Positions 63,946 through 64,000 of a stretch of 64,000 nt of DNA are shown one piece after another (within the stretch, counting starts at the first letter, position 1; each line of letters opens with the position of its first letter). The position numbers and the translations under genes are program-made. The stretch comes from Hyphomicrobium sp. LHD-15 (GTDB lineage Bacteria; Pseudomonadota; Alphaproteobacteria; Rhizobiales; Hyphomicrobiaceae), in assembly GCF_031157355.1 (NCBI RefSeq), contig NZ_JAVIFT010000005.1, positions 62,001 to 126,000 on the forward strand. The letters are read 5' to 3'. The notes beneath the pieces are model-generated. The model did not search any database, was not told the origin of the DNA, and saw only the letters and a program-made list of their open reading frames with translations.

Positions 63946-64000
63946 ATGATCACGCTCTATTCCTACCCTGAGCTGTTTGGCGTTGCCGACAACAACGGCT
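63946..64000 (+). CDS. Glutathione S-transferase family protein, N-terminal part
   Basis: Partial gene, cut by the window edge. The 18 visible codons, MITLYSYPELFGVADNNG, match the first strand and helix of the thioredoxin-fold GST N-domain. No Shine-Dalgarno is obvious upstream (GTGGAAAGCAGC). Substrate cannot be judged. Confidence 0.65.
   Translation, partial: MITLYSYPELFGVADNNG

Overview
The window is high-GC, gene-dense alphaproteobacterial chromosome, most likely from the Hyphomicrobiales and plausibly close to Hyphomicrobium or Rhodomicrobium. The grounds are a C4-pathway HemA with a metal-site-variant HemB, the nrdR-ribD-ribE-ribBX-ribH-nusB-thiL cluster, an LdtR-LdtP pair, a cobalamin-dependent ribonucleotide reductase as large as alphaproteobacterial NrdJ, and NDUFA12/DUF2155 genes side by side. 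The genus is an inference.

Layout. 0-1 kb: start of norB and all of norC (respiratory nitric oxide reductase, minus strand). 1-4.1 kb: an autotransporter and an SGNH-like hydrolase. 4.4-7.9 kb: a tight four-gene operon (GT39 transferase, PAP2 phosphatase, GT2 transferase, LAB_N protein) that looks like a lipid A sugar-addition and dephosphorylation module, followed by PPK2 and a GDP-mannose-producing ManC. 10.8-14.6 kb: secreted and SPOR proteins, a MITE-like palindromic element, and a two-gene ABC-2 exporter. 14.7-15.3 kb: a GIY-YIG nuclease inside nested inverted and direct repeats. 15.3-28.5 kb (minus strand): L,D-transpeptidase, riboflavin/nusB/thiL/nrdR cluster, glyA, hemA, ldtP-ldtR. 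28.6-36.2 kb: HIBCH-type hydrolase, extensin-like protein, hemB, diguanylate cyclase, DUF2155 and NDUFA12. 36.8-40.6 kb: nrdJ, preceded by a tandem NrdR-box-like pair. 40.7-50.5 kb: small proteins, RlpA, CinA-like protein, SfsA, MsrB, two SH3 proteins and an EF-G paralogue. 51-56.4 kb: cytochrome c' with cytochrome b561, aspartate aminotransferase, small membrane proteins and an SDR. 56.5-58.5 kb: a two-gene accessory module of a membrane-anchored ParA-like ATPase and a helical partner. 59.7-64 kb: uvrB, then an AT-rich gene fusing a ClpA N-domain to a TIR domain, then the start of a glutathione S-transferase.

Most notable observations: (1) the ClpA_N-TIR fusion sits between uvrB and a second, slightly frameshifted copy of the uvrB 3' end, the signature of insertion at a gene's 3' end; (2) the GIY-YIG unit is likewise flanked by an exact 18-bp copy of the neighbouring gene's 3' end and by nested inverted repeats; (3) a membrane-anchored ParA with an unrecognised translationally coupled partner; (4) a poly-T tract in the autotransporter signal peptide that fits phase variation or a frameshift; (5) tandem palindromes 32 bp apart upstream of nrdJ in a window that also encodes NrdR; (6) a 12-bp perfect hairpin that buries the ribosome binding site of an SH3-domain gene; (7) a dispersed palindromic repeat family whose CTAG boundary supplies stop codons. 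No rRNA, tRNA or CRISPR array was seen.
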